Program-made: the position numbers and the translations under genes
Notes under the pieces: generated by a model
The model's database searches: none
Told to the model about the DNA's origin: nothing
Seen by the model: only the letters and a program-made list of their open reading frames with translations
Shown: positions 20,951 to 20,951 of the stretch, in pieces
Layout: the number at the start of each line of letters is the position of its first letter
How positions within the stretch are numbered: position 1 is the first letter of the stretch
From: a virus
Length of the DNA stretch: 20,951 nt
Virus record (IMG/VR): IMGVR_UViG_3300043409_000909
Span: 1-20,951 of that record
Reading direction: 5' to 3' (one strand)

Positions 20951-20951
20951 T

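Noticed and set aside
1-20951. CRISPR array, tRNA genes, reverse transcriptase or diversity-generating element
   Set aside because: No direct-repeat/spacer pattern, cloverleaf or RT motif was found on reading both strands.

Overview
The window reads as one contiguous late (virion, packaging and lysis) region of a large tailed phage (Caudoviricetes), most likely infecting a Bacteroidota host. Every supported gene lies on the minus strand, so transcription runs from high to low coordinates. The evidence for a Bacteroidota host is indirect: low GC, no Shine-Dalgarno sequences, A-rich leaders before start codons, and candidate promoters of the TAnnTTTG type used by that phylum. Kinship with crAss-like or other marine/freshwater Bacteroidota phages is plausible from the gene content (IHF-like protein beside a terminase-portal-capsid block), but phylogeny would be needed to show it.

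In transcription order: (1) Lysis module, 20951-19554: the C-terminal tail of a membrane protein (holin candidate, partial), a GH24 lysozyme, an M15 peptidase and two tiny conserved-looking proteins, closed by a strong intrinsic terminator at 19500-19526. (2) DNA-handling and packaging module, 19436-11747: a candidate promoter, a charged coiled-coil protein, a winged-helix-like protein, an IHF/HU-like protein with a TTG start, a zinc-ribbon protein, a PD-(D/E)XK nuclease, a small-terminase candidate, large terminase and portal. Several of these genes overlap by 1 or 4 bp, so they form a tight operon. (3) Capsid module, 11628-7635: candidate scaffold, major capsid protein, an attenuator-like terminator and a 337-aa unknown. 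(4) Seven consecutive tiny, mostly Lys/Arg-rich genes, 7601-6130. (5) Connector and tail module, 6127-1: a connector candidate, a protein with Dps-type metal-ligand spacing, a major structural protein with an inserted beta domain, a second attenuator-like terminator, a 181-aa structural protein, a Cys-rich 59-aa protein, and a very large Cys-rich tail/adhesin protein with about 70-aa repeats that runs off the window.

The most notable items are: a Dps-type ferroxidase-centre spacing in a protein encoded among connector and tail genes; an array of seven small basic proteins between head and connector genes; two terminators built on the same stem directly after the two likely most abundant virion proteins, with no room for a new promoter behind them; and an 11-nt leader box (AAACCAACAAA) at a fixed position before several start codons. 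No tRNA, rRNA, CRISPR array, insertion sequence or plus-strand gene was found, and no gene-free stretch exceeds 300 bases.
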